Assembly (NCBI GenBank): GCA_018242585.1
Contig: JAFEBQ010000028.1
Span: 1 to 49,997, forward strand
Direction: 5' to 3'
Origin: Planctomycetota bacterium
GTDB taxonomy: Bacteria > Planctomycetota > Planctomycetia > Pirellulales > PNKZ01
Length of the DNA: 49,997 nucleotides
In this document: piece after piece, positions 17,131 through 25,655 of the stretch
Layout: the number at the start of each line of letters is the position of its first letter
Position numbering within the stretch: the first letter of the stretch is position 1
The notes under the pieces: generated by a model
The model's input: only the letters and a program-made list of their open reading frames with translations
Told to the model about the DNA's origin: nothing
The model's database searches: none
Program-made: the position numbers and the translations under genes

Positions 17131-19827
17131 ATGAAAACAATCGGGCGATGGCTGCTCGCCGTGGCGCTGTTGGTCGTGGCATGTGCCGCATCGTCGGCGC
17201 GGGCGCTCGACTTGTACGTCGATCCGCGCGGTGATGATCGCTGGTCGGGGCGAGTGGCCGAGCCGAATGCCGAGCGCACCAACGGGCCGTTGGCTTCGCT
17301 GGCCGGCGCGCGCGACGCGATTCGTCGCTTGCCGGCGAAGGAGCGAACAGCCGGGCCGATCAACGTGCGGTTCGCCACCGGCTACTATTACCTCACCGAG
17401 CCGGTCATCTTTGATCCGCGGGACAGTGGCACGGCCGACGCGCCGATCACCTATGCGGCGGCGCCCGGGGCCAAGCCGGTGTTGAGCGGCGGCCGAGTGA
17501 TTCCCGGCTTTTGGCAGTACGAGGGCTTGTGGGTCGCAAAGATTCCCGAAGTGGCCGCCGGTAATTGGCGGTTCGAGCAGTTGTACATCAACGGCCTGCG
17601 GGCCACGCGAGCCCGGACGCCGAACCAGTTCTTCAATTACATGCTCGACGTGGCCGAAGAGCCGTTGCCAAATACTCGCCCCCCGCAAGCGCAACAAACC
17701 GTGTTCGTCGCGCCGGCCGAGTTGACAACGCTCGCCGGCTTGTCGCCCCAGGAACTCGGCGACGTGCAACTGACCGCGTACCACAAGTGGAACATCACGC
17801 GACGCTTTCTCGACAGCGCCGAAACGACGCGCGGGGAGTTGATGATTCACGGCGCGCCGATGGCCGCGCATAACCGCCTGATGACCGATACCGGTTACAC
17901 GCTCGAGAACTATCGCGCGGCTCTCGACGAACCAGGCGAGTGGTTCCTCGACCGCGCCGGCCAGCTTTACTACTGGCCACGGCCGGGCGAGAAGTTGGCC
18001 ACGGTCCGAGCCATCGCGTCGGTGGCCGAAAAGCTGTTGATCTTTCAGGGCAATCCAGCATCCGAACAATTCGTCGAGCACCTCAATTTCCAGGGCCTGG
18101 CGCTGCAACATTCGGCCTGGATCACTCCCAAAAAAGGCGTCGACCCAAGCCAAGCGGCCGCCCAAATCGAAGCCGCCGTCATGGCCGACGGCGCGCGGCA
18201 TATCACGTTCGACAACTGCGAAGTCAGCCATACGGGCGGCTATGGCCTCTGGTTCCGGCGCGGCTGCCGCGACGTGAAGGTGGTGCATTCCCACATCCAC
18301 GATCTGGGGGCCGGTGGCATTCGGATCGGCGAGATGGGAATCGCGGCCAAGGAGTCCGAGCGGACCAGCAACGTGACGGTCGACAACAACATCATCCGCC
18401 ACGGTGGCCGGGTCTTCCCGCACGCGGTCGGGGTGTGGATCGGCCACAGCGGCGACAACCGCGTCACGCACAACGAGATCGCCGATTTCTACTACACGGG
18501 CGTGTCGGTCGGCTGGCGATGGGGCTACGCCGAAAGTCTGGCCGCGCGGAACACGATCGACTTCAACCACATTCATCACCTGGGCTGGGGGATGTTGAGC
18601 GACATGGGGGGCATCTACACACTCGGCCCCTCGCCCGGCACCACGCTCAACAACAACGTGATTCACGACGTGCTGTCGTGGTCGTACGGCGGGTGGGGAC
18701 TGTACAACGATGAAGGAAGCACCGGCATCGTCATGCAGAACAACCTGGTCTATCGGACCAAGAGCGGCGGCTATCACCAGCACTTCGGCCGCGAGAATGT
18801 CATTCGTAATAACATCTTTGCCCTGAACACCGAGCATCAGTTGCGACGCTCGCGCGTGGAGGATCATCTGTCCTTCACGTTCGAGCGGAACATCGTCTAC
18901 TTCAACCAAGGGACGCTGCTCGATGGCAGTTGGCGCGATGACCAGGTGCGCGTCGACCACAATTTGTACTTCGACGCCAGCGGTCGGCCGCTCGATTTCC
19001 AGGGCGAAACGTTCGCGGCCTGGCAGAAGCGCGGCAAGGACGCCGGCAGCATCGTGCGCGACCCGCGGTTCGTGGCCCCCGAGCGGGACGATTTCCGCTT
19101 GCAGCCCGATTCGCCGGCCAGCGAGATCGGCTTTGTGCCGTTCGACGCCAGCCAGGCGGGTGTTTATGGCGACGAAGCGTGGCGCGCCCTGGCCAGCAGC
19201 GTGACTTACGCGGCCATGACCCCGCCGCCGCCGACGCCGCCGTTCTCGATCGACGACGGCTTTGAAACCACCGCCGTCGGTCAACCGCCACGCCGCGCGC
19301 AGGTGAACGTCGAGAACAAGGGGGACAAGATCGCCGTCACCGACCAGCAAGCCAGCCACGGCCAGCGCTCGCTGCAGGTGACCGATGCCGTGGGGCTGGC
19401 CAAAGAGTTCAACCCACACTTCTTTTACAAGCCGAAGTACACCAGCGGCGAAGCGAAGCTGGCGTTCGATTTGCGGCTGGACTCGGGGGTGACGTTGCGT
19501 CACGAGTGGCGCGACGCGGGGAGCGCCTATCGCACCGGGCCGGCGATCTTGATCAGCGCGGGGCGATTGATGGTGGCGAATCAAACCTTGCTCGAGTTGC
19601 CAAGCGACGCTTGGGTTCACCTGGAGATTCGCGCGCCGCTGGGCGAGCGCGCCGACGGTCATTGGAACCTGGCGGTGACGCTCCCCAATGCCGAGCCGCG
19701 GCAATTCCGACAGCTCAAATGCCAGATCGCCGAGTGGAAGGCGCTCGACTGGTGCGGCTTCTCGAGCCATAGCAAGGAAGCCCGGTCGTATTACGTCGAC
19801 GATGTGCGACTGGTCAACGAGCGTTGA
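17131..19827 (+). CDS. Secreted right-handed parallel beta-helix protein
   Basis: 898 residues. A signal peptide (about 1-25, [19 protein letters not shown]) precedes [13 protein letters not shown], the usual opening of planctomycete beta-helix proteins. Repeated N-N-I and H-I-H-rungs such as [20 protein letters not shown] and [11 protein letters not shown] run through the middle (about 340-620), typical of polysaccharide lyase or glycoside hydrolase beta-helices. The last 200 residues look like a jelly-roll carbohydrate-binding module. It is likely a polysaccharide-degrading or -binding enzyme. ATG 17131 is preceded by GAGGTG at ideal spacing; the TTG immediately before it is not needed. Confidence 0.82.
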   Translation: MKTIGRWLLAVALLVVACAASSARALDLYVDPRGDDRWSGRVAEPNAERTNGPLASLAGARDAIRRLPAKERTAGPINVRFATGYYYLTEPVIFDPRDSGTADAPITYAAAPGAKPVLSGGRVIPGFWQYEGLWVAKIPEVAAGNWRFEQLYINGLRATRARTPNQFFNYMLDVAEEPLPNTRPPQAQQTVFVAPAELTTLAGLSPQELGDVQLTAYHKWNITRRFLDSAETTRGELMIHGAPMAAHNRLMTDTGYTLENYRAALDEPGEWFLDRAGQLYYWPRPGEKLATVRAIASVAEKLLIFQGNPASEQFVEHLNFQGLALQHSAWITPKKGVDPSQAAAQIEAAVMADGARHITFDNCEVSHTGGYGLWFRRGCRDVKVVHSHIHDLGAGGIRIGEMGIAAKESERTSNVTVDNNIIRHGGRVFPHAVGVWIGHSGDNRVTHNEIADFYYTGVSVGWRWGYAESLAARNTIDFNHIHHLGWGMLSDMGGIYTLGPSPGTTLNNNVIHDVLSWSYGGWGLYNDEGSTGIVMQNNLVYRTKSGGYHQHFGRENVIRNNIFALNTEHQLRRSRVEDHLSFTFERNIVYFNQGTLLDGSWRDDQVRVDHNLYFDASGRPLDFQGETFAAWQKRGKDAGSIVRDPRFVAPERDDFRLQPDSPASEIGFVPFDASQAGVYGDEAWRALASSVTYAAMTPPPPTPPFSIDDGFETTAVGQPPRRAQVNVENKGDKIAVTDQQASHGQRSLQVTDAVGLAKEFNPHFFYKPKYTSGEAKLAFDLRLDSGVTLRHEWRDAGSAYRTGPAILISAGRLMVANQTLLELPSDAWVHLEIRAPLGERADGHWNLAVTLPNAEPRQFRQLKCQIAEWKALDWCGFSSHSKEARSYYVDDVRLVNER

Positions 19828-19863
19828 TTATCTGGCTAGAGCAGCTCTCGCGAGCGTGTCGCG

Positions 19864-19965
19864 TGGGTGGCACGTCCCAAGCGCAGCGCAGGGCGTGGGG
19901 AATTGCCACGATAATTGCAAGGATAGTACCTACTTCCCCACGCCCGAAGGACGGGCGTGCCACCC
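19864..19965. repeat. Inverted repeat, family K
   Basis: GGGTGGCACGTCC and GGGCGTGGGGAA (19864-19902) pair with TTCCCCACGCCC and GGGCGTGCCACCC (19934-19965). A related piece with GCCACCGGTTCCCCGCGCCC and GGACGTGCCACCCC is at about 25397-25436. It lies 37 nt past the beta-helix stop. Confidence 0.8.
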
Positions 19966-20098
19966 GGACGCTAACGCGCGGCGCGAAGCGAACTGGCCAA
20001 TCGAGGAGTTCTGACGCTCCGATTTGCCATGACAACTGCGCACGCCTGTCCTAAAATGACGGCGCATCGCCCCCCGCCGCGCCCGCAGGAGAATCGTC

Positions 20099-21358
20099 AT
20101 GCCATTGCATCACCGTCCGTCTGATCAAGACGCCCGACCGCAACTGGACCGGCGCACCGTGCTCGTTGGCGCATCGGTCGGGATGGCGGCACTCGCGGCT
20201 GGTCATCGCGCGGCGGCCGCCGACAAGCCGGCCTTGCCCACGGCCGACGCGCTGTTGGCCGGCAAGGACCGCCGGCTGATCGTTCACAATACCAAGGTGC
20301 TTGAGATCGAGACGCCGCTCGAACTGCTGCGCGAGCGGAACATCACGCCGGCCCAGGCGTTGTTCGTCCGCAACAACCAGCAGCCGGCCTGGGCGCTCAC
20401 GCTCGCGCCCGCCGACGTCAAGGATTGGACCGTCGAAGTCGCGGGCCTGGTCGAGTTTCCGCGCGCGATCACCCTAGCCCGGCTAGCCGAGTTGCCACAG
20501 GTCGAAACCGAAATGGTGCTGCAATGTTCCGGCAATGGCCGCGCCAGTTTCAGTCGCGCCGCCCCCGCCAAGGGGAGTCAATGGAGCCAAGGCGCCGTGG
20601 CCAACGTGCGGTTCCGCGGCGCGATGTTGCGCTCGGTGCTCGAAGCGCTCGACGCGCGGCCGCACGCGGCGGCCAGGTTTCTGACCGCCGAAGGTCAGGA
20701 CCGCCCGGCCAGCGCGGCCGACGCCGACTTTGAACACAGCATCCCGCTGGCCGACGCGCTCGATCGCGCGCTGTTGGCCACGCACCTGAACGGCGAGCCG
20801 TTGCCGGCGGTGCATGGCGGCCCGCTCAGGCTGGTCACGCCGGGCTACTATGGCACGATGCACGTGAAGTGGCTGTCGCGGTTGCGGCTTGAATCGCAGG
20901 AGACGGCGAACCACCACCAGGTGAAGCGTTACCGGACACCGCTGCGGCCGGTCAAGCCTGGCGCGGCGTTCGATTACGGGCTCGACAACAGCGAGCCGAA
21001 CTGGGGCATGCGAATCAAGAGCACGATCTTCGCCCCGCTCGAGGGCCAGCAGGTGGCCAGCGGCAAGCTCGCCGTGCGCGGCGTGGCCTGGAACGACGGA
21101 ACCGCGCGAATCGTCGCGGTCGAACTGTCGCACGACGGCGGCCAGTCGTGGCAGCGTGCCGAGTTGACGGTGCCGGCGAGCCCATACGCCTGGTACCCGT
21201 GGCAAGCGGAGCTAAGCTTCGCGCCGGGGCGGCACGCGATCATGTGCCGCGCTATCGACGCCTTGGGTCGGACGCAACCGCTGGACGGTGCGATCGACTG
21301 GAACCCAGCCGGCTACGGCTGGCACGGCGTGCATCAGGTGACGTTCATAGCGACGTGA
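20099..21358 (+). CDS. Sulfite-oxidase-family molybdopterin enzyme
   Basis: 419 residues. The twin-arginine leader LDRRTVLVGASVGMAAL (17-33) indicates export with the cofactor inserted. The molybdopterin domain shows the cysteine ligand C143 in VLQCSGNGR, and R-x-x-N/GGPLRLVTPGYYG later in the domain. The C-terminal 120 residues (VASGKLAVRGVAWNDG onward, W-x-x-A-E-L) match the Mo-co oxidoreductase dimerisation domain. It would oxidise sulfite or a related compound in the periplasm and pass electrons to a cytochrome. No heme subunit is adjacent. ATG 20099 has AGGAG at 8 nt. Confidence 0.87.
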   Translation: MPLHHRPSDQDARPQLDRRTVLVGASVGMAALAAGHRAAAADKPALPTADALLAGKDRRLIVHNTKVLEIETPLELLRERNITPAQALFVRNNQQPAWALTLAPADVKDWTVEVAGLVEFPRAITLARLAELPQVETEMVLQCSGNGRASFSRAAPAKGSQWSQGAVANVRFRGAMLRSVLEALDARPHAAARFLTAEGQDRPASAADADFEHSIPLADALDRALLATHLNGEPLPAVHGGPLRLVTPGYYGTMHVKWLSRLRLESQETANHHQVKRYRTPLRPVKPGAAFDYGLDNSEPNWGMRIKSTIFAPLEGQQVASGKLAVRGVAWNDGTARIVAVELSHDGGQSWQRAELTVPASPYAWYPWQAELSFAPGRHAIMCRAIDALGRTQPLDGAIDWNPAGYGWHGVHQVTFIAT

Positions 21359-21434
21359 GGGATTCCTGAAACTGCATGACAATGTTTTCCGTCGCCAGGT
21401 GTGCGGCCTGAGAGGTAACCCGCCTTGGGCCAGA

Positions 21435-21887
21435 TCAGTTTTGGGCCGACGATTGTTTTGCCGGCTTCTTGACCGGCCGATCGCCCGAACCGGTCAGGGT
21501 CAAGAACACGAGGGGCGAAACGCGAAAATATCCGCCGAGCTTGACGGCGTTTTGCTTGCTGATGCCGCGACGACCGGCCAGGACGTTGCTGATGGTGGCG
21601 GGTGGAATGCCCGTTGCGCTCGCCACCTGAGCCGGCCTGACCTGCCGGGCCGCGAGCAAATGGGCGAGCATGGCCGCCGGATCGCTGGCCGGCGCCGCCT
21701 GCTCGCGCGCCTCGTACTTTTCGATCAACGTGGCCAGCATTTCGATCAACAAACTGCGCGCCTCGTCCGGATGGGGCGTCATCAACTCTTCGAGCAACGC
21801 CACCATGCGGCGATAGTCGCGAGCGGAACGAATCGGCCGCGGAGTGTACCGGGTCAACAGGGTGCGATATTCCGTGACCGTGCTCAT
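21435..21887 (-). CDS. higA: HigA-type antitoxin, XRE helix-turn-helix
   Basis: 150 residues. The N-terminal helical part (YRTLLTRYTPRPIRSARDYRRM) is typical of HigA antitoxins paired with the PF09907-type toxin. The C-terminal helix-turn-helix has VRPAQVASATGIPPATIS and NVLAGRRGISKQNA (about 80-115). Its ATG 21887 overlaps the toxin stop as ATGA, which couples translation; the earlier in-frame Met at 21923 is inside the toxin gene. It would neutralise the toxin and repress the operon at the palindrome 22241-22284. Confidence 0.85.
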   Translation of the reverse strand: MSTVTEYRTLLTRYTPRPIRSARDYRRMVALLEELMTPHPDEARSLLIEMLATLIEKYEAREQAAPASDPAAMLAHLLAARQVRPAQVASATGIPPATISNVLAGRRGISKQNAVKLGGYFRVSPLVFLTLTGSGDRPVKKPAKQSSAQN

Positions 21888-22210
21888 CGCTTCCTCTTCG
21901 TGGGAATGCAGTCCTGACACCACTTGTTTTTGTCGTATTCGGCGTGCGTCAAGAAATGCTTGATTAGCAGCGTTCCCTCAGTCCACCGATTGGCATAGGT
22001 CACGCGACAGATGAGCCGAAAGTCATTGCCCCGGACATCAAACACCAGGCACTGACCAACTTCGTCAGCCGTGGGATAGACCAGCCGCACGTCCGCCAGT
22101 CGCACCCAGGCAGCCTTGCCCGCAACCAGCCACCAGTTGTCCAACCAACTCCTCGCCGCAGGATGGCGTTGCTGGGCCGTCTTAATGGCGGGTTGGGCAA
22201 TAATGTGCAT
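21884..22210 (-). CDS. higB: HigB-type mRNA interferase toxin
   Basis: 108 residues, normal for the family. MHIIAQPAIKTAQQRHP starts the fold; W-x-x-L-x-D-V-R (near 36-44), VFDVRGNDFRLICRVTYA and FLTHAEYDKNKW are the conserved HigB blocks, including the THAEYDK signature. It is a ribosome-associated endonuclease family that cuts mRNA under stress. The toxin comes first, as usual for higBA. ATG 22210 has AGGAAG upstream. The C-terminus CIPTKRKR is basic. Confidence 0.88.
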   Translation of the reverse strand: MHIIAQPAIKTAQQRHPAARSWLDNWWLVAGKAAWVRLADVRLVYPTADEVGQCLVFDVRGNDFRLICRVTYANRWTEGTLLIKHFLTHAEYDKNKWCQDCIPTKRKR

Positions 22211-22234
22211 CGGCGCGCTTCCTGACTTACCTCA

Positions 22235-22263
22235 AGCATATTTACAAAATGCAAACAAGTCAA
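22235..22263 (-). promoter_or_regulatory. higBA promoter
   Basis: On the minus strand, -35 TTGACT (22263-22258) and -10 TATGCT (22240-22235) are separated by exactly 17 nt. The predicted start near 22228 leaves a short leader before the toxin ATG at 22210. Confidence 0.7.
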
Positions 22264-22284
22264 GAGAAGTTTGCGTTTTGTATA
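22241..22284. promoter_or_regulatory. Palindromic operator of higBA
   Basis: Two 16-nt arms, TTTACAAAATGCAAAC (22241-22256) and GTTTGCGTTTTGTATA (22269-22284), are inverted repeats with two mismatches. They flank the -35 box; the inner arm fills the spacer of the promoter. The A/T-rich composition stands out from the surrounding DNA. It is probably the HigA binding site for autoregulation. Confidence 0.65.
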
Positions 22285-22499
22285 CACCCCCTTTGACGAA
22301 CATTCCATCGGTATGGCGCTTAATCTCTGCTTTCCAGAGACTTGGCCCGTCGCGAAAGAGAAACAGGGTATTTGGCAGGGCAAAACCAACACTATCCTGG
22401 GCCACAGTTGTGCCGCCCCCGTTCGTCTGCCTACACTCTTAGGGTCGATCCTGCCGTTGAACCCCCCGCCTGTCACGAACTTGCCTGAGGACGCTTGCC

Positions 22500-24383
22500 A
22501 TGAAACGCACGCTCGTCGTTGCCGCCTTGATGTTCTTGCCGCTGCTGTCGCTGTGCGCCGCTGACACACAGAAACCCGACGCGCCGAAAGCCGAGGCACC
22601 GAATCCCGCCGCGCCGACCGCCGCGGCCAAGCCCAAAGCGCCGGCCCTCGCGCCGACCCAGGCCGATGTGCGCTACGGCGACCACGAACGGCAAGTGCTC
22701 GACTTCTACCAGGCCAAGGCGGCTCGGCCCACGCCGCTGTTGTTCTTCATTCACGGCGGCGGCTGGGTGGCCGGCGACAAGAAGGGACTGAATCCCAAGC
22801 CGTACCTCGACGCCGGCATTTCGGTCGTCTCGATCAACTATCGCTACTCATGGCAGGCGCAACTGGCCGGCGTGAAGCCGCCGGTCAAGGCGCCGCTCGA
22901 AGACGCGGCCCGCGCGCTGCAGTTCGTCCGCAGCAAGGCCGCCGAGTGGAACATCGACAAGCAGCGCATCGGCGCCAGCGGCGGCTCGGCCGGGGCCTGT
23001 TCGTCGCTGTGGCTGGCATTTCACAACGACATGGCCAAGAAGAACAGCGAAGACCCAATCGCCCGCGAATCGACCCGGCTGTGGACCGCGGCTGTGAACG
23101 GCGCACAGACCTCGCTTGATCCCAAGGAACTCAAGGAATGGACCCTCAATAGTCGCTACGGCGGGCACGCCTTTGGCTTCATGGACCCGAACGACCTCAA
23201 GTCGCGTGACAAGAACTTCGCCGAGTTCCTCGAGCATCGCGAAGAAGTCTTGCCCTGGATCAAGGAGTACTCGCCGATCGGACTGGTCACGGCCGACGAC
23301 CCGCCGGTCTATTTGATCTACACCTCGCCGCCGGCCTTGGGGCAGGAACAAAAGGATCCGACCCACACGGCTAACTACGGCGTCAAGCTGCAAGAGAAGT
23401 GCCAGAGTCTAGGCGTCGATTGCGAGTTGGTCTATCCCGACGCGCCGCACGTCAAGCACAAGTCGATCGAAGAGTACCTGATCGCCAGCTTGAAAGGCCC
23501 GCCGCGCCGCTCGATGAAGCCGACGGTCGCCGACTTGCGCTATGGCCCGTTCGAGCGGAACGTGCTCGACTTTTATCAGGCCAAGAGCGATCGTCCCACC
23601 CCGCTGGTGTTCTACATCCACGGTGGTGGCTGGATGGGGGGTGACAAGAACGGCTTCAGCCCGAAGGCTTATCTGGACGCGGGGATTTCAGTCGCGGCCG
23701 TGAACTATCGTTACATCTCGCAGGCCCAGGACGTCTCGCCGCCGGTCAAAGCGCCGCTGCACGACGCGGCCCGGGCGCTGCAAACCGTGCGCAGCAAAGC
23801 GGCCGAATGGAACATCGACAAGGAGCGGATCGGCGCCACGGGCGGCTCGGCCGGCGCGTGCTCGTCGTTGTGGCTGGCGTTTCATGACGATCTGGCCGAC
23901 AGCGGCAATAGCGACCCGATCGCCCGCGAATCGACGCGCCTGTGGTGCGCGGCCGTCAACGGCGCGCAGACTTCGCTCGACCCGCAACAGATGAAAGACT
24001 GGACGCCCAACAGCAGCTACGGCGGCCACGCGTTTGCGTTCAAGGGAGACCCGGCCCAGAAGCTGTCGGCGTTTGGCGAGTTCCTGGCCAAGCGCGACAC
24101 GATTCTCCCTTGGATCGCCGAGTACTCGCCGTACGCGCTGGTGACCAAGGACGACCCGCCGGTTTACATGACGTACGGCTTGCCGCCGAACCTGGGTCAG
24201 CCCGAGAAGGATCCGACCCACTCGGCCAACTTCGGCGTCAAGCTGCAGGAACACTGCCGCGAGGCGGGCGTGCCGTGCGAGTTGTACTACCCCGACGCGA
24301 AAGACGCCAAGCACAAGTCGATCGACGCCTACCTGATCGAAGTGCTGAAAGCCCCGACCGCCCGCTCGGTGACGTCGAACTAA
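22500..24383 (+). CDS. Secreted tandem alpha/beta-hydrolase (two esterase domains)
   Basis: 627 residues. A signal peptide (1-20) is followed by an alanine/proline linker and two near-identical carboxylesterase domains in one chain. Domain 1 (about 55-340) has the oxyanion block IHGGGWVAGDK and nucleophile S163 in GGSAG; domain 2 (about 343-620) has IHGGGWMGGDK and S450 in GGSAG. Nucleophiles are 287 residues apart and long blocks are identical (AAEWNIDK, ACSSLWLAFH, IARESTRLW, NGAQTSLDP). HKSI near each domain end may supply the catalytic His. Likely ester or polysaccharide de-acylation in the periplasm. ATG 22500 has GAGG upstream. Confidence 0.85.
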   Translation: MKRTLVVAALMFLPLLSLCAADTQKPDAPKAEAPNPAAPTAAAKPKAPALAPTQADVRYGDHERQVLDFYQAKAARPTPLLFFIHGGGWVAGDKKGLNPKPYLDAGISVVSINYRYSWQAQLAGVKPPVKAPLEDAARALQFVRSKAAEWNIDKQRIGASGGSAGACSSLWLAFHNDMAKKNSEDPIARESTRLWTAAVNGAQTSLDPKELKEWTLNSRYGGHAFGFMDPNDLKSRDKNFAEFLEHREEVLPWIKEYSPIGLVTADDPPVYLIYTSPPALGQEQKDPTHTANYGVKLQEKCQSLGVDCELVYPDAPHVKHKSIEEYLIASLKGPPRRSMKPTVADLRYGPFERNVLDFYQAKSDRPTPLVFYIHGGGWMGGDKNGFSPKAYLDAGISVAAVNYRYISQAQDVSPPVKAPLHDAARALQTVRSKAAEWNIDKERIGATGGSAGACSSLWLAFHDDLADSGNSDPIARESTRLWCAAVNGAQTSLDPQQMKDWTPNSSYGGHAFAFKGDPAQKLSAFGEFLAKRDTILPWIAEYSPYALVTKDDPPVYMTYGLPPNLGQPEKDPTHSANFGVKLQEHCREAGVPCELYYPDAKDAKHKSIDAYLIEVLKAPTARSVTSN

Positions 24384-24409
24384 GCAAGCGACATTTTCGC
24401 CAAGGGTAG

Positions 24410-24513
24410 CACCGACAACTTGTTGTCGGTGTCGCGCAGCGACCAGAGGGCAATGGAACAACGGTCCTGAACCCTCTTGCGGCTGCGCCGCCCAGACAAG
24501 CGAGTTGTCTGGG
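24410..24513. repeat. Hairpin repeats after the esterase gene (family N)
   Basis: CACCGACAA/TTGTCGGTG (24410-24431) and CCCAGACAA/TTGTCTGGG (24491-24513) are perfect short hairpins. GGGTAGCAC before the first and GGGCTACCC after the second suggest a larger stem around both. They lie in the gap between the esterase stop and the convergent membrane protein gene. Confidence 0.7.
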
Positions 24514-24542
24514 CTACCCATCTGTTTACGAAAGACCAGATT

Positions 24543-24616
24543 CGACCACGACGACACGACGAGCACGACGTCAGACATTCTGGTATTACGTCGTGTCCGT
24601 CGTGCCGTCGTGGTCG
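24543..24616. repeat. Inverted CACGACG-rich repeat, period 8-9
   Basis: The left arm repeats CACGACG every 8-9 nt (24543-24572) and the right arm repeats CGTCGTG the same way (24587-24616), so the arms pair as a long imperfect stem. A separate short palindrome, CCACTGGCGG-CTTG-CCCACCAGTG (about 24670-24694), follows. These fill the rest of the gap 24384-24721. Confidence 0.75.
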
Positions 24617-24721
24617 CTTGCGTCTTTGGCCCCGTGCCTGTCGTGGTCGAATGCCCGATCGAATCGGGTGCCACTGGCGGCTTGCCCACCAGTGCGAAGC
24701 AGCGCGGCGAAATACGCTCGC

Positions 24722-25210
24722 TCACTTCGCCGGCCACCAGGACCAGCTTGACGCGACGAAGATCGCCATGTTCAGCGCGATCGTCGCGCAAAAGCTCACG
24801 GGCCACGCCGCCGAGATGCCGTCGCTCCGCGCCCGGCGGAACAAATCGACCGCCATCACCGCCACGCTGGCCAACACATTCGCCGCCGAAAGCCACAGCG
24901 CCGGCTCGGTCGCCATAAAGTTGTAAACCGCCCCCGGCAACAGCGCCACCGAGCCCCACCAGCAGACCCAGCCGAGCGCGTTGTGATAGCGGTCGCGGGC
25001 CGCGGCTGGCAGCAATAACGCCGCAGCCGAAAGCTGCACGGCCCAGGTGAACGTCGGCACGACCATTCCCACCGTCAGCACCCAGGCCAAACTGACGCCG
25101 GTGGACAACATATAGAGCGACGCCGAAAACGGTGCCGTCACCGCGCCCCCGGCCAGGAACAGCGCGGCCGTCTTGACGAAACTGGGCGTCCCTCTGGCTG
25201 GCGTGTTCAT
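24722..25210 (-). CDS. Small multi-spanning membrane protein
   Basis: 162 residues, not recognised. Four or five hydrophobic helices are apparent: LFLAGGAVTAPFSASLYML, AWVLTVGMVVPTFTWAVQL, ALGWVCWWGSVALLPGAVY, ALWLSAANVLASVAVMAVD and FCATIALNMAIFVASS. There are no catalytic motifs; the C-terminus is WSWWPAK. ATG 25210 follows a strong GGAGGGG site. It is convergent with the esterase gene and probably monocistronic. Confidence 0.7.
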   Translation of the reverse strand: MNTPARGTPSFVKTAALFLAGGAVTAPFSASLYMLSTGVSLAWVLTVGMVVPTFTWAVQLSAAALLLPAAARDRYHNALGWVCWWGSVALLPGAVYNFMATEPALWLSAANVLASVAVMAVDLFRRARSDGISAAWPVSFCATIALNMAIFVASSWSWWPAK

Positions 25211-25290
25211 GGCCCCCTCCGCTTAATCGCCAAACTCGCATCGCCCATTCGTGGTAGCGTCGATCTTGCAAGCGCGCCGATGCCGCGCAT

Positions 25291-25358
25291 TGTAGCTGAA
25301 GTCGCAGGACTTCAGAGCATAAGCGGCGGCAAATCTGGAGTCTCACGACTTCGGCCAC
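25291..25358. repeat. Inverted repeat, family E, copy 1
   Basis: GTAGCTGAAGTCGCAGGACTTC (from 25292) pairs with GGAGTCTCACGACTTCGGCCAC (ending 25358). Each arm is also a small palindrome (GAAGTC/GACTTC). A closer pair is at 32338-32407. It lies in the gap before the MurA-type gene, together with a family K piece (25397-25436). Confidence 0.75.
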
Positions 25359-25591
25359 TCACGATCGCCCCTCGAATACCACACCACGACAAATTGCCAC
25401 CGGTTCCCCGCGCCCAGCGCTGCGGACGTGCCACCCCTGTAATAGCAGCCTGCACCGTCTCTCTCGCCAGCGCGCCACGAACCCAAACCCGCTCGGCAGC
25501 GTAGTAAAATTCTCGCGCTTCCTGTGCCGCGTTCGTTCGGCGCTCGCGCTACGAATCACCGATTTACTTTCGCGCGCCCGGCAGAATCGTC

Positions 25592-25621
25592 CTGACCAAT
25601 GGCGCATTGATTTGCTAGAAT
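25592..25621 (+). promoter_or_regulatory. Candidate promoter of the MurA-type gene
   Basis: An extended -10 TGCTAGAAT (TAGAAT at 25616-25621) has CTGACC 18 nt upstream (25592-25597) as a weak -35. A transcript from about 25628 would include the strong ribosome site AGGGAGGA at 25643-25650. Confidence 0.4.
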
Positions 25622-25655
25622 GACGGCTCAGGACGCGGACTCAGGGAGGAAGACG

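Noticed and set aside
16564..19770. 1068-codon minus-strand frame
   Set aside because: Antisense to the acyltransferase and beta-helix genes, which have signal peptide, motifs and ribosome site; the reverse frame has none.
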